Below, piece after piece: positions 24,431-34,223 of a stretch of 64,000 nt of DNA. This stretch comes from Pseudomonas putida S13.1.2 (GTDB lineage Bacteria; Pseudomonadota; Gammaproteobacteria; Pseudomonadales; Pseudomonadaceae). Where the stretch lies: NCBI RefSeq assembly GCF_000498395.2, contig NZ_CP010979.1, positions 4,340,001 through 4,404,000 on the forward strand. The letters are read 5' to 3'. The notes under the pieces are model-generated. The model worked only from the letters and a program-made list of their open reading frames with translations, was not told the DNA's origin and searched no databases. Within the stretch, counting starts at the first letter, position 1. Each line of letters begins with the position of its first letter. The translations under genes and the position numbers were made by a program.

Positions 24431-26073
24431 ATTTGAAACCCAACACTCAGGGTAAAACGGGGAGCGCGGTCCAGGCTGTCCAACGCCACATCCGCCAAAG
24501 GCTTCGCCACCTCCAGCGCAACGTTGACGTAGCGCCCATCCCCCAACCGTACACCCAGTGCCGCCGAAGCCAAGTGCGCATCCTCCACCGCGCCCCGGTT
24601 ATGCCAGGCCTGCGCCACATCCACTGCTGCATAGGGCTGAACCAGGGCCAGCCCGTTACCTCGCAGGCTGTAGTTCAGCTCGTAAGCCACCCCCCAGCCC
24701 TTGTCCCCATCTGCTTGGTCACGCGGGTAGCCACGGCCGAAATGCTGACCACCAAAGCCCGCCCGTTCGCTGTCGGGTAGCCGGTCGTCACTCCAGTACA
24801 ACGCACCCGACACAACGCCCTGAAAACGCGCTGACAGCGGGTCACTTTGCAGCCCAGACAACCTGAGTCGCAGAAAGTCCATGTCGTAGTCGGCGCCGCT
24901 GCGCGCCCCCAGGTAATCCAACCCCTGATAGACCCCGGCACTGATAATGCGCAGGCGACTGCCTTCCACCTTGCGCCAGTCACCCTCGAAGGAAAGCGCG
25001 CGCACACTGGTGTCGTAGTCGTCCAGTTGGTCTTCGACGTGCTCGCTGACCGCGTACAAATGACCTTGCACGGCCATCCATTCGTTCGGCCTGACAACCA
25101 CTGGCTGGCGCAGGCCCACTGCATAACGTTCACTGTTGCGCTCGCGGGTCATGTCACGGCCATCATCCAGGCGTATGCGCGTGCCCGGCTCACTGCGGTA
25201 GCGCGAAGCCGACAGCAGCAGTTGGCTACCGGCAGCGTCCAGGTACTGGCTGTAGTCCAGCCGCTGGTAATGCTCCTGGTCATCCCCCGCAGGCATCAAC
25301 AGGCTGGCCTTGAGCTGTTCGGCAAAGCGGGTCTGGGCATTGCTGGTTGCCGTGAGCAGCGCCTGCGGATCGTCGCGATTGGAATCGGCCACGACTACAG
25401 TGGCGCCGAACGGCTTGCGCCGCGCATGCACGGTCAAGCGGGCCGCACCGTCAGCAGTTTGCGCCATCGCCAGCTCAGCCTCTATCGAAACGCCCGGCAA
25501 ACGTTCAGCGAGCCCCAGGTAGCGCTCCAGCGTCTCCCGGGTCAGCGGGCGCTCGGCTTCCAGCTGCGTCAGCAGCTGCTGCAAATAGTCACTGGCCGGG
25601 CCGATATCGCCGTCTACGCGATAATCCCGAATATAACCTTCAACCAGCACCACATTGACCCGGCCATCAGCCACGTCCTGAGGTGGCAGGTAGGCGTAGG
25701 AAAGCAAATATCCTTCCTGCCGGTAGCGCTCGGTCAGGCGCTCGGTGTACTGCTGCAGCTCACCTAGCGTGACGTGGTGCCCGATCAGCGGCTGGTAGTG
25801 CTCACGCAAGTCGCTCAAGGGGAACACCGTCCCGCCTTCGAACCGCACCTTGTGCAGGACCATACGCGTATCCGCAGGCGCCCAGGCCAGGCTATCGGCA
25901 CTCGGCCCTGGCATGCGCAGGTTGGGGCTGACGGGGCGGTAGGTGTCCACCGGCAGATCAGTCTGGGGCAGGCGCCGTTCGTATTCATGGCTGTCAAGAA
26001 AGCCCGGCAACGGCTCGGCCTGGGCCGCAAACGCCCAAGGCAGCAACAACAAGGGCATGGCCAGAGGACGCAT
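24427..26073 (-). CDS. TpsB/ShlB-family two-partner secretion outer-membrane transporter
   Basis: An outer-membrane protein of 548 residues: signal peptide ending near FAAQAEP, a POTRA_2 domain (about residues 55-130), a second POTRA, and a 16-strand-type beta-barrel (about 195-548). The barrel motif FGGQHFGRGY fits the ShlB/FhaC L6 region. The protein ends in FTLSVGFQM. TpsB proteins export large TpsA exoproteins, but no TpsA gene is in view, so this is an orphan transporter. The ATG at 26073 has GGAG upstream. The TAG stop falls within a REP element. Confidence 0.88.
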   Translation of the reverse strand: MRPLAMPLLLLPWAFAAQAEPLPGFLDSHEYERRLPQTDLPVDTYRPVSPNLRMPGPSADSLAWAPADTRMVLHKVRFEGGTVFPLSDLREHYQPLIGHHVTLGELQQYTERLTERYRQEGYLLSYAYLPPQDVADGRVNVVLVEGYIRDYRVDGDIGPASDYLQQLLTQLEAERPLTRETLERYLGLAERLPGVSIEAELAMAQTADGAARLTVHARRKPFGATVVVADSNRDDPQALLTATSNAQTRFAEQLKASLLMPAGDDQEHYQRLDYSQYLDAAGSQLLLSASRYRSEPGTRIRLDDGRDMTRERNSERYAVGLRQPVVVRPNEWMAVQGHLYAVSEHVEDQLDDYDTSVRALSFEGDWRKVEGSRLRIISAGVYQGLDYLGARSGADYDMDFLRLRLSGLQSDPLSARFQGVVSGALYWSDDRLPDSERAGFGGQHFGRGYPRDQADGDKGWGVAYELNYSLRGNGLALVQPYAAVDVAQAWHNRGAVEDAHLASAALGVRLGDGRYVNVALEVAKPLADVALDSLDRAPRFTLSVGFQM

Positions 26074-26165
26074 AGGGCGCTCCATGTTCCCATGGGTTGC
26101 GGGGCACCAGCCGGTCACACCCGTCACTTGCAAGCGTAGGTGCTGGCCCGGCTGCCGTCGAACGC

Positions 26166-28508
26166 CTACTCGCTGACCTGGAACGCCACCCTCGCCGTCT
26201 CGCCGCTTTCATCCAGCGCACTGAGCTCGGCCTGCCCGGCCTGCGGCAAGCGCACCAACAGGCTGTCCTGCCCTTGTGTCTCGCCCAGTGGCTGGCCATT
26301 GAGGAACCACCAGCGCCGCCCACCACCGCCCAGGGCCGATACATGCAGTTGCAACGGCTCGCTGCTGGTAGCCGGGCGCCGCAGGTTGTCACCCGGGCGC
26401 ACGCCCACGATCGACAGCGGCGGCGCGCTGGCCGGCACCTGCGGCGGGCAGGCCGGGTCGATGGCCGGCAGCCGCGCCGCGCGCCGCTCCACGCGGGGCA
26501 GCCAAGGTTCCAGCGGGGCCGGCCACAAGGCGATGTCGCGGGCCTTGGCGCCTGCGCAGCCGCCATCTACACGCAGCCCGTGGTCGTTGACCCACACGCT
26601 TTCGCGCAAGCCCAGGCCCAGCGGCTGGTCGGCGGCTTGCAACGTCGGTGGCGTGGTGCCATCCAGGGTCCAGGCAAAACGCTGGCGCCGGCAGTTGGGG
26701 TCCTGTTTGCTCATCGGCTGGCCCAGCGGCCAGCAGATCGCCGCCACACCAACATTCGCCGGCACCCGCTCCACTGGTACGCTGATGCCACGCTGGCTGT
26801 CGCGGTTGCTCAGCAGGTCGTGCACCTGCAGCATCAACGGCGCCGCAGAGGCCAGGCCGAACTGGCCGGGTACCGGCGTACCATCGGGGCGGCCGATCCA
26901 CACGCCGATCAGGTAGCGCGGGCCCACGCCAATCGACCAGGCATCGCGAAAGCCATAGCTGGTGCCCGTTTTCCAGGCCAGTTGCGGGCGCTGTACCAGT
27001 TCGGCATGCGGGTCGCGGTCAGGGCGTGCCTGGCCGCTGAGGATGCGCCGGATGATCCACGCCGCCCCCGGTGACAACAGCCGGCGCTCCACCAGCGGGT
27101 CCTGTGGCTGCAAGCGCACCCGTGCACTGTTGCCACCTCGCGCCAGCGCCGCGTAGCCACCCACCAGGTCTTCCAGGCGGCTACCCGCACCGCCCAGGAT
27201 CAACGACAGGTTGGGCTCGGCCAAGGGTGGCAACACCAGTGGCATGCCCGCCATGCGCAGTTGCGCGGCGAAGCGTTTCGGGCCGTAGGCCTCCAGCAAC
27301 TGCACGGCCGGCAGGTTGAGTGACAGGGCCAGCGCCGAGCTGGCCGACACCGGCCCGCTGAAGCCCATGGAGAAATTGCCGGGGCGGTAGTCGCCATAAC
27401 GGCGTGGCACATCCTGCAACAACGACTCGGAATGGATCAGGCCATCGTCCAGCGCCATGCCGTAGAGAAACGGCTTGAGCGTGGAGCCGGGTGAGCGTAG
27501 CGAGCGCACCATGTCGACGTGCCCGAAGCGGCGCTCGTCGGCCAGTTCGATCGAACCCAGGTAGGCGCGCACCGCCATGGTTTGCGCCTCGACCACCAGG
27601 ATGGCCGCAGAGGTGCGCTCCGGCAGCCGCGCGCGCCAGCCCAGCAGCAAGTCTTCGAGGCGCCGCTGCAACGCTGCATCAAGCGTGGTGCGGATCAGCG
27701 GCGGGCTGTCGGCGCTGTTCAGGCGCCGGGCGAGCAAGGGCGCCAAGGCTGGCTCCTGGCGTGGCGCCAGCACCAGCGGCTCTTCGGCTGCCTCGCGTAT
27801 TTGCTGCGCAGGCCACACCTGGTATTCGGCCAGGCGCTGCAGCACCTTGTCGCGGGCGCGCTGGGCACGCTCTGGGTGGCGATCCGGGCGCAGCCGGCTG
27901 GGTGCCTGGGGCAGCACCGCCAGCAGCGCGGCCTCGGCCGGGGTCAGGTGCATCGGCGATTTGCCCAAGTACGCCCAGCTGGCGGCGGCCACACCCTGCA
28001 AGGTGCCGCCGAAGGGCGCGCGGTCCAGGTAGATCTGCAGGATCTCGCGCTTGGACAGGTGCCACTCCAACTGCGCCGTACGCCACAGCTGGCGCAGCTT
28101 GCCGGCCAGGGTGCGGTCATGCGGGTCTAGCAGCCGTGCCACCTGCATCGACAGCGTGCTGCCGCCCGACACCACGCGCCCACCCCGCAGGTTCAGCCAG
28201 GCCGCACGTGCCAGGGCCAACGGGTTGACCCCGGGGTGGTGGTAGAACCAGCGGTCCTCGTAGGTCAGCAAGGCCTGCAGGTACAACGGCGAAACCTGGT
28301 CCGGGCTGACCGGGTAGCGCCACACACCTTCGGCATCGGCGAAGCGCCACAAGGGCGTGCCATCCTCGGCCAGCACTACCCGGGCCAGGTCGTCGCCGGG
28401 CAGCGGCAGCGGCCACAGGCGGTCAGCCAGCCACAACAGGCCGCACAGCAGCAGCAGGCCAACCAGCGTGGCGCGCAACAGCCTGCCCGCACGCGCTAAG
28501 CTTGGCAT
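26166..28508 (-). CDS. pbpC: Penicillin-binding protein 1C
   Basis: A class A PBP of 780 residues: one N-terminal membrane anchor, a GT51 glycosyltransferase (TYEDRWFYHHPGVN with the catalytic Glu), a transpeptidase with SPGSTLKPFLYG (Ser-x-x-Lys), SLNLPAVQ and WKTGTSYG (Lys-Thr-Gly), and a C-terminal BiPBP_C domain (about the last 90 residues). It works in the periplasm on peptidoglycan. The frame opens earlier with TTG; the ATG at 28508 begins just before the anchor. It is encoded downstream of the alpha-2-macroglobulin gene on the same strand, as in the E. coli yfhM-pbpC pair. Confidence 0.94.
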   Translation of the reverse strand: MPSLARAGRLLRATLVGLLLLCGLLWLADRLWPLPLPGDDLARVVLAEDGTPLWRFADAEGVWRYPVSPDQVSPLYLQALLTYEDRWFYHHPGVNPLALARAAWLNLRGGRVVSGGSTLSMQVARLLDPHDRTLAGKLRQLWRTAQLEWHLSKREILQIYLDRAPFGGTLQGVAAASWAYLGKSPMHLTPAEAALLAVLPQAPSRLRPDRHPERAQRARDKVLQRLAEYQVWPAQQIREAAEEPLVLAPRQEPALAPLLARRLNSADSPPLIRTTLDAALQRRLEDLLLGWRARLPERTSAAILVVEAQTMAVRAYLGSIELADERRFGHVDMVRSLRSPGSTLKPFLYGMALDDGLIHSESLLQDVPRRYGDYRPGNFSMGFSGPVSASSALALSLNLPAVQLLEAYGPKRFAAQLRMAGMPLVLPPLAEPNLSLILGGAGSRLEDLVGGYAALARGGNSARVRLQPQDPLVERRLLSPGAAWIIRRILSGQARPDRDPHAELVQRPQLAWKTGTSYGFRDAWSIGVGPRYLIGVWIGRPDGTPVPGQFGLASAAPLMLQVHDLLSNRDSQRGISVPVERVPANVGVAAICWPLGQPMSKQDPNCRRQRFAWTLDGTTPPTLQAADQPLGLGLRESVWVNDHGLRVDGGCAGAKARDIALWPAPLEPWLPRVERRAARLPAIDPACPPQVPASAPPLSIVGVRPGDNLRRPATSSEPLQLHVSALGGGGRRWWFLNGQPLGETQGQDSLLVRLPQAGQAELSALDESGETARVAFQVSE

Positions 28509-28585
28509 CGGGAACCGACCTGGCCAGGTAATGGCCAAAGGCTTGGGAACGGCAACCTCGCCAATTCGTTCATCAGGAAGCAACT

Positions 28586-28879
28586 ATGCATGTAGAAGGT
28601 TTTTTCGAGTGGCTGGGCCAGGCACTGGGGTCTGTGATCCGCTTCATCGTCGACGCATTGAGCGGGCTGTTCAACCTGCTGGCCAATGCCGGTGGCAATT
28701 TCATCGATGGCCTGGCGCGCACCCTGGGCACGGACACCTCGCTGATCAGCATCCTGGCCGTGATCATCGGCCTGATGCTGCTGTACTCGGCAATCCGCGC
28801 GTTCATGCGCGCCTCGATCATCCTCGGGATCATCTGGCTGGTGCTGGGGTTGTGGGTGATGAGCTGGGTGATTCACTAG
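28586..28879 (+). CDS. Small membrane protein of unknown function
   Basis: A protein of 97 residues. It has amphipathic N-terminal helices (GFFEWLGQALGSVIRFIVDAL), a Gly/Asn-rich turn, and two adjacent hydrophobic helices at the C-terminus (SLISILAVIIGLMLLYSAI and ASIILGIIWLVLGLWVMSW). AGGAAG precedes the ATG at 28586. It lies on the opposite strand in the gap between pbpC and the alpha-2-macroglobulin gene, which are usually adjacent. I do not recognise a family. Confidence 0.72.
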   Translation: MHVEGFFEWLGQALGSVIRFIVDALSGLFNLLANAGGNFIDGLARTLGTDTSLISILAVIIGLMLLYSAIRAFMRASIILGIIWLVLGLWVMSWVIH

Positions 28880-28891
28880 GCAATGCGCCAT

Positions 28892-29028
28892 TCCTGTAGG
28901 AGCGGCCTTGCGTCGCGATCGGGCGCGCAGCGGCCGCAAAACCTGGCGACGCGGTATAACAGCTGCTCCGCGCGTTCAGGTTTGGGGCCGCTTTGCGGCC
29001 CGATCGCGACACAAGGCCGCTCCTACAA
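28892..29028. repeat. Inverted pair of type B REP elements
   Basis: CTGTAGGAGCGGCCTTGCGT with adjoining CGCGATCGGGC (from 28893) and its inverted copy ending near 29028, with GGGGCCGCTTTGCGGCCC inside. It lies between the small membrane protein and the 3' end of the alpha-2-macroglobulin gene. Confidence 0.9.
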
Positions 29029-29042
29029 CAGACCGCGTCGCC

Positions 29043-32000
29043 TCAGCGGGCTTTTACGGTCATTTCACCTTGTCCATCCCCCACAGCCTGCAGGTTCGGC
29101 CGGTACATCGACTCGACCTGCGGCGGCGGCACGCGGTAAGTGCCAGGGGTCACCGCCCGCGCCAGGTACAGCAGGTGGGTGGTGCCGTAGCTGTCGAGCT
29201 TGAGCGCGGCAACATAACGGTCATCACGGTACTCCTGGTGCACCACGCTGGCGTTCTGCATCGACTCGCGCCATTCCTTCACGGCGCTGCTGGCGTTGTC
29301 CAGGCTGGCGGCGCTTTGCGCCAGGTTCTGGTTTTCCAGCTCCAGGCCTGCCGGTAGCAGGTCTACCACCAGCGCATCCGGCACACGGTCTTCAGCCTTG
29401 AGCGCCAGGTGCACCAACACCAGGTCGCCGCTGCGCAGGTTGTGCAGGTCCAGCGGCTGGCCGTTCATGCCCAGGTACTCACGACGAATCTGCATGCCGT
29501 TGCCGCTGGCCGCAGGCGCCTGGCGTGGGTAACCGGACAAGGTCAGTTGCTGGTAGAGCGTCTCGCTGCCTTCGTTCTGCACGCTCAGCGGCGAGGCCAG
29601 CAACGGGCCTTCCAGCTTCATGCCGGCCTCGGCATTGTTGAACTCGCGGACCTCGCCCGCACTGTCCAGGCGCGCCTGCCACTTGCCTTCCGGCTTGCCC
29701 AGCAGGCCACGGCCGGCCAGGAAGAGTGCATTGCGCTCCTGGGTCGACAGCCAGCGGTTGGCCGCCAGTTCATCCGACAAGGCGAACAAACGCTGGTCGA
29801 CCTGGCTGCTGGCCAGGTTGCTTTCCTGCAGCAGCGCCAGGATCAATGCCTGGTCACGCAGGGCGCTGCCGTAATCGGCCATCCAGCCTTTGCCACGGCT
29901 GATACCCAAGCCCGCCTGCAAGGCTTGCTCGGCACGCGGTTTGTCGCCCATCTTGTCCAGCGCCACCGCCAGTTGCACCAACGGCAAGCCGGAGCGGGCA
30001 TCGGCGCGGCGCTCGAACAGGCCACGCAGCGCGCCCAACGGCGCCTGCTGGCTGCGCGACAGCACCAAAGCTGCGTAGGCCTGCACGGCAAAGCGGGTGT
30101 GGTCGGCGTTTTCGCTGTAGTCGACTTCGATCAGGTTGCGCTCCTGCAGGTAACGCAGCAGGCGCTCGCTGGCCTTCTTCAGCGCTTCAGCCGGCACGCC
30201 ATAACCCTGGTCACGGGCACGCAAGAGGAAGTCGGTAACGTAGGCGGTCAGCCAGTACTCTTCTTCGCTGTCCGCACTCCACAGGCCAAAGCTGCCGTTA
30301 TAGCGCTGCATACCCAACAGGTGCTCGATACCCATTTCAATCTTGCGCTTGCGCACATCTGCAGGCTCGCCCTTGATGCCCAGGCGCTTGAGGCTGTCGG
30401 CATCGGCGTACAGCGACGGATACAAGCCGCTGGTGGTTTGCTCCAGGCAACCGTAAGGGTAAGCCTCCAGCGCACGGATCTGCTCGGCCAGGTTCAACGG
30501 CGGCCGGCTCGACAAGGCCAGGCTGGCCTCCAGGCCAGCGGGTTCGAACGCGGCCAGGTCTGCTTCGGGCAGGGTCCATGGCTGATCCTTCAAGGCCACG
30601 CGGTAGTGCTTAAGCATTGCCGGGTAGGCCGGGCGCACGCCCAGCGTCCACTCACGTTCGAACGCAGTGGTCGGCTCGTTCGGCAGCGCCAGGCCGGTCA
30701 CGCGCACATGCACCTTGCCCTGCCCCAGGCCGCCCTGGGCCTGCACCGGAATCATCAGCGTCGAGCGCTGGCCTTCGGCCAGGGCAACGTTCTGCACGGC
30801 GCTGGCCGCCAGGCTCAGCTGCCCTTCGGTGGTGATTTCAACGTTGAGCTGCTGGGCGCGGCCCGACAGGTTGGCCAAGTCCAGTGCCAGGCTGGTGCGG
30901 TCGCCTCCGGCCAGGAAGCGCGGGGCCGAAAGCTCGGCAATCAGCGGCGCGGCGACCACAGTCTTGCCTTCGGCCATGCCGAAGTGTTCTTCAGTCCAGG
31001 CCTGGGCCATCAGCCGCAGTTCGCCGTTGAAGTCGGGGATGTCAACCGTGGCCTGGCCCTCACCCTTGTCGTCCAGGGTCACCGGCAGGCTCTGCTGGGC
31101 GACGATGGTGACCGTGGTGTTAGGGCGCTTGCCGCCCTTGGCCATCGCCGCATCACCACCAAACGCCAGGCTGGCCAGGCGGCCCTGCCCGGCTTCGATC
31201 AGCTGGCCGTAGATGTCCAGTTGGTCGGCGCCATAGGCCTTGCGACCGAACAGGCTGGCAAACGGGTCGGGGGTTTTGAAATCGGTAATGTTGAGGATGC
31301 CTACATCCACCGCCGACAACAGCACATGCACCTGCTTGGGCACGCTGCCATCAGCATTCGCGGCCTTGACCTTCACGGTCAGCGGCTGTTTCGGGCGCAT
31401 TTTCTCCGGCGCCTGCAGGCTCACCGCCAACTTGCGCTCGGCGCGGTCCAGTGGCAGGTGCAGCACGCCTACCGAACGTTTGGGCGTGGCGTTGGCCTTG
31501 CGCTCACCTGGGCGGATCACCAGCGTGCTGATGTACAGGTCGTGGCGGGCCCAGGCTTTGTCCAGTTGCACATCGAAGGTCTTGCCCTCGGCGGGCACTT
31601 CGATCTCCTGCCACCACAGCGGGCCATCGCTGGATTCAATCATCAGGTAGCCGCTGCCAGCGGCAGGCGGGGTGATGGTGACCTTGGCCGTGGCGCCGTC
31701 GGCGTAGGACGGTTTATCCAGCGCCAGCTTGACCTGGTCGGGGCGCACGGCACCGCCTTCGGCGTTGTCCTGGGCGCGGTAGCCGGCCCAGAAGCGCTCG
31801 CTGGACACCAGACCGGTCTGCGGGTCTTCCACCTCGACGCGGTACGGGCCCCATTCAACCTGGAAGCTCAGCTTGGCGGTGGAGCCCGCTTTGACGCTGA
31901 TCGTCTCTTCGTTCTGGGTCAGGAATTTCTCGTTGTAGGCGTAGCTCCAGCCGTCGCTCTGCGAGTAGTTCCAGTAGTAGTCGCGGCGCTCGCGGATCAA

Positions 32001-33944
32001 CCGCACCTTGAGGTCGTTGGCCGCCAGTTTGTTGCCATCGCGGTCGGCTACCAGGAACTCGAATTCCACCGGCCCGTCGCTATCGGTTTCCTCGCCATCG
32101 AACAGGCCACGCAGGCCCGGCAGGCGCTCGGCTGGCCAGATCGGTTGCTCCAGGCGCCGGGTAATCGGCCGGCCACCGGACTCCTGCAGGCTGGCCTGCA
32201 CGGTCAGTTGCAGCGGCGAGCGGGCTTCGGCCCAGCGGCTTTCGATATCGACCACCGCCTTGCCAGCCTGGTCGAGGGTAACCTCGTCCAGTTCCAGGTC
32301 CTGGTTCAGCTCGGTTTCGGTGACCGAGCCAAACTGGTAGCCCGGCAGCGCAGGCACCGCCTCGCGAAGGGGACGCACATAGGCCTGGCCACTCAGGCGA
32401 TTACCGGCAGCCGGGGCGCCATACAGATAACGGCCATTGACCTGAATGCGCGCATCCTCCTCCGGCGACAGCGGCGTGCTGCTGCCCTTCAGCTCCAGCG
32501 CCAGGCGCTCGGGCAGGAAGTCTTCGACCAGAAATTCATACACCTGCTTGCGCCCGCCGCCCAGGTCGAGCAGCAGTTGCCAGCGACCAGTCGGAGCCTC
32601 GGTGGCCAGTTGCAACTGGTATTGGTACAAGCCATTGCTGTCGGCTTCCCAGACGAACTTGCGGCTTACCTGTTCATCCGGGCGACGCACTTCCACGCTC
32701 ACCGGCTGGGCTTTGACCGGCTTGCCGTCCTGGTCGCGCAGCAGGCCGTTGAGCAGCACGGTTTCGCCTGGGCGGTACAGGTCACGCGGGCCGAAGATGA
32801 AAAACTGCAACGGGTTGGCCTGGGGGCCGGTGATGTCGAATTCGGCCAGGTCCAGGGCGGCGGTGTTCAGGCGCAGCAAGGTGGTGTGCACACCTTGGGT
32901 AGCGATCAGGGTATCGGCTTTGGGCGTGATCGGCAGCTGGGCGTGGCCCTTGCCATCGGTGCTGGCCTGGGCGAGCAGCTTGCCCTTCTCGTCATGGATT
33001 TCGAGGTTGACGCCGTTCAGCGCCTTGCCGCCTTCCAGCGCCTGGGCGAACACGTCGAGGCGGTCACGGTAGCGGTGCGCCGACACGCCGATGTCGCTGA
33101 GGGTGAACAGGGTCGCTGGCTGCGAGTAGTCATAGGTGCCCGAGGCACGCATCACCGCCAGGTACACACCCGGGTCCTGCAGCGGCTTGATGCCGGCGAT
33201 GGGCAGCAGCACGGTTTCGCGGGTGTTGCGGGCCGGGTTGAGGTCGAAGCGGCCGCTGTAGACCAGCTCGGCCATGTCCAGGGTTTCCTTGGACTGGTAG
33301 TAGTACAGGCTGCTGTTGCGCCCCCAGCTGGCCAGGAAGGTCGAGAGCATTTCCGGCTTCACCCGGAAGAACTCGACATCGACCTTGTCGACGTTCAGGG
33401 CAATCACCGGCAGGCCTTCGGCCAGGCGCGTGGGCAACAGCGAACCGCGGCTGGCAAAGCCGATGGTCGGTTGCATGTCGCGGGTTTCCAGCTGGGTGAC
33501 CGACTCACTGTCCAGTTGCTTGCCGTTGACCGCGAGCAGGCCCTTGTCGACGGTCAGCACCAGCTTGCGCTGCGGCTCCAGGTGGCGCAGGCGCAGCTCC
33601 ATCTGGTTGTCGGAGAGTTCCCAGGCGCCATCGAGCTTACCCTTGACGGTATCGACCAAGTGCACCTTGGTGGCGAAGTCCTGCTTGGCATCCAGCGGTG
33701 CTGAGAAGCTGATCGACAGCGTTGCTGCGCCATCGAGCTGCACTTCCGAAACATCCAGCACCGAAAGCTCGCGGCCCTCGTAGCGCTTGGCGAGCACAGC
33801 CGGGTCTTCGCGCTTGGGCGCCTGGGTTTCGACGGGCGCTGTAGCTACGGGTTTCTCGACCGGCGCCGGTTTGTCCGGCGTCGAAGAGTCACAGGCACTG
33901 AGCAAAGCCAGCGCGCAGGCCAGCAACAATCCTTTGTTGAACAT
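29043..33944 (-). CDS. Bacterial alpha-2-macroglobulin lipoprotein (YfhM type)
   Basis: A very large lipoprotein of 1633 residues. The signal peptide ends in lipobox LSAC (Cys18), so it is probably anchored on the periplasmic side. MG-type beta domains fill the N-terminal two-thirds. A thioester-forming CLEQ motif lies at residues 1166-1169 (YPYGCLEQTTSG), followed by the all-helical TED domain and a C-terminal MG10-like domain. The family traps proteases by covalent attachment and is thought to protect the envelope with PbpC, encoded just downstream. An RBS is not obvious. Confidence 0.95.
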   Translation of the reverse strand: MFNKGLLLACALALLSACDSSTPDKPAPVEKPVATAPVETQAPKREDPAVLAKRYEGRELSVLDVSEVQLDGAATLSISFSAPLDAKQDFATKVHLVDTVKGKLDGAWELSDNQMELRLRHLEPQRKLVLTVDKGLLAVNGKQLDSESVTQLETRDMQPTIGFASRGSLLPTRLAEGLPVIALNVDKVDVEFFRVKPEMLSTFLASWGRNSSLYYYQSKETLDMAELVYSGRFDLNPARNTRETVLLPIAGIKPLQDPGVYLAVMRASGTYDYSQPATLFTLSDIGVSAHRYRDRLDVFAQALEGGKALNGVNLEIHDEKGKLLAQASTDGKGHAQLPITPKADTLIATQGVHTTLLRLNTAALDLAEFDITGPQANPLQFFIFGPRDLYRPGETVLLNGLLRDQDGKPVKAQPVSVEVRRPDEQVSRKFVWEADSNGLYQYQLQLATEAPTGRWQLLLDLGGGRKQVYEFLVEDFLPERLALELKGSSTPLSPEEDARIQVNGRYLYGAPAAGNRLSGQAYVRPLREAVPALPGYQFGSVTETELNQDLELDEVTLDQAGKAVVDIESRWAEARSPLQLTVQASLQESGGRPITRRLEQPIWPAERLPGLRGLFDGEETDSDGPVEFEFLVADRDGNKLAANDLKVRLIRERRDYYWNYSQSDGWSYAYNEKFLTQNEETISVKAGSTAKLSFQVEWGPYRVEVEDPQTGLVSSERFWAGYRAQDNAEGGAVRPDQVKLALDKPSYADGATAKVTITPPAAGSGYLMIESSDGPLWWQEIEVPAEGKTFDVQLDKAWARHDLYISTLVIRPGERKANATPKRSVGVLHLPLDRAERKLAVSLQAPEKMRPKQPLTVKVKAANADGSVPKQVHVLLSAVDVGILNITDFKTPDPFASLFGRKAYGADQLDIYGQLIEAGQGRLASLAFGGDAAMAKGGKRPNTTVTIVAQQSLPVTLDDKGEGQATVDIPDFNGELRLMAQAWTEEHFGMAEGKTVVAAPLIAELSAPRFLAGGDRTSLALDLANLSGRAQQLNVEITTEGQLSLAASAVQNVALAEGQRSTLMIPVQAQGGLGQGKVHVRVTGLALPNEPTTAFEREWTLGVRPAYPAMLKHYRVALKDQPWTLPEADLAAFEPAGLEASLALSSRPPLNLAEQIRALEAYPYGCLEQTTSGLYPSLYADADSLKRLGIKGEPADVRKRKIEMGIEHLLGMQRYNGSFGLWSADSEEEYWLTAYVTDFLLRARDQGYGVPAEALKKASERLLRYLQERNLIEVDYSENADHTRFAVQAYAALVLSRSQQAPLGALRGLFERRADARSGLPLVQLAVALDKMGDKPRAEQALQAGLGISRGKGWMADYGSALRDQALILALLQESNLASSQVDQRLFALSDELAANRWLSTQERNALFLAGRGLLGKPEGKWQARLDSAGEVREFNNAEAGMKLEGPLLASPLSVQNEGSETLYQQLTLSGYPRQAPAASGNGMQIRREYLGMNGQPLDLHNLRSGDLVLVHLALKAEDRVPDALVVDLLPAGLELENQNLAQSAASLDNASSAVKEWRESMQNASVVHQEYRDDRYVAALKLDSYGTTHLLYLARAVTPGTYRVPPPQVESMYRPNLQAVGDGQGEMTVKAR

Positions 33945-34088
33945 GGAGTAGGAACTCTTAGGCAGCGTGTACGTGAGGGCAGCAACTATAGCTCAACGTC
34001 AGGTGCAGCACCCGGGCGTTGCGCGGCAAGTGAGACCATGGTCGCGCTAAATGGTTGCCTGGCCGTTACACTGTGGCATTTGTTAAAG

Positions 34089-34205
34089 GGGGCCGCTGTG
34101 CGACCCTTCGCGGGCTTGCCCGCTCCCACAGGTTTGGCGCCGTCCGCAAGAGCAACACTTTCCTGTGGGAGCGGGCAAGCCCGCGAAGGGGCGCACAGCG
34201 GCCCC
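34089..34205. repeat. REP doublet (type A) with 44-bp inverted repeat
   Basis: Arms 34089-34132 and 34162-34205 match as inverted repeats with one mismatch. The core is CTTCGCGGGCTTGCCCGCTC, and the outer part is GGGGCCGCTGTGCG. It lies 18 bases before the DinF start, so it is in the 5' region of that mRNA. Confidence 0.92.
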
Positions 34206-34223
34206 AAGTCTCATGGAATGCAA

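Noticed and set aside
28508..28583. Longer pbpC start (TTG at 28583)
   Set aside because: The extension lacks a membrane-anchor role, overlaps the start region of the divergent small gene, and uses a rarer start codon.
29409..33704. 1431-residue open frame antisense to the alpha-2-macroglobulin gene
   Set aside because: It is an antisense shadow created by GC-rich third positions. It has no family motifs, is rich in Gln/His/Arg/Gly, and the opposite strand encodes a recognised protein with a thioester motif.
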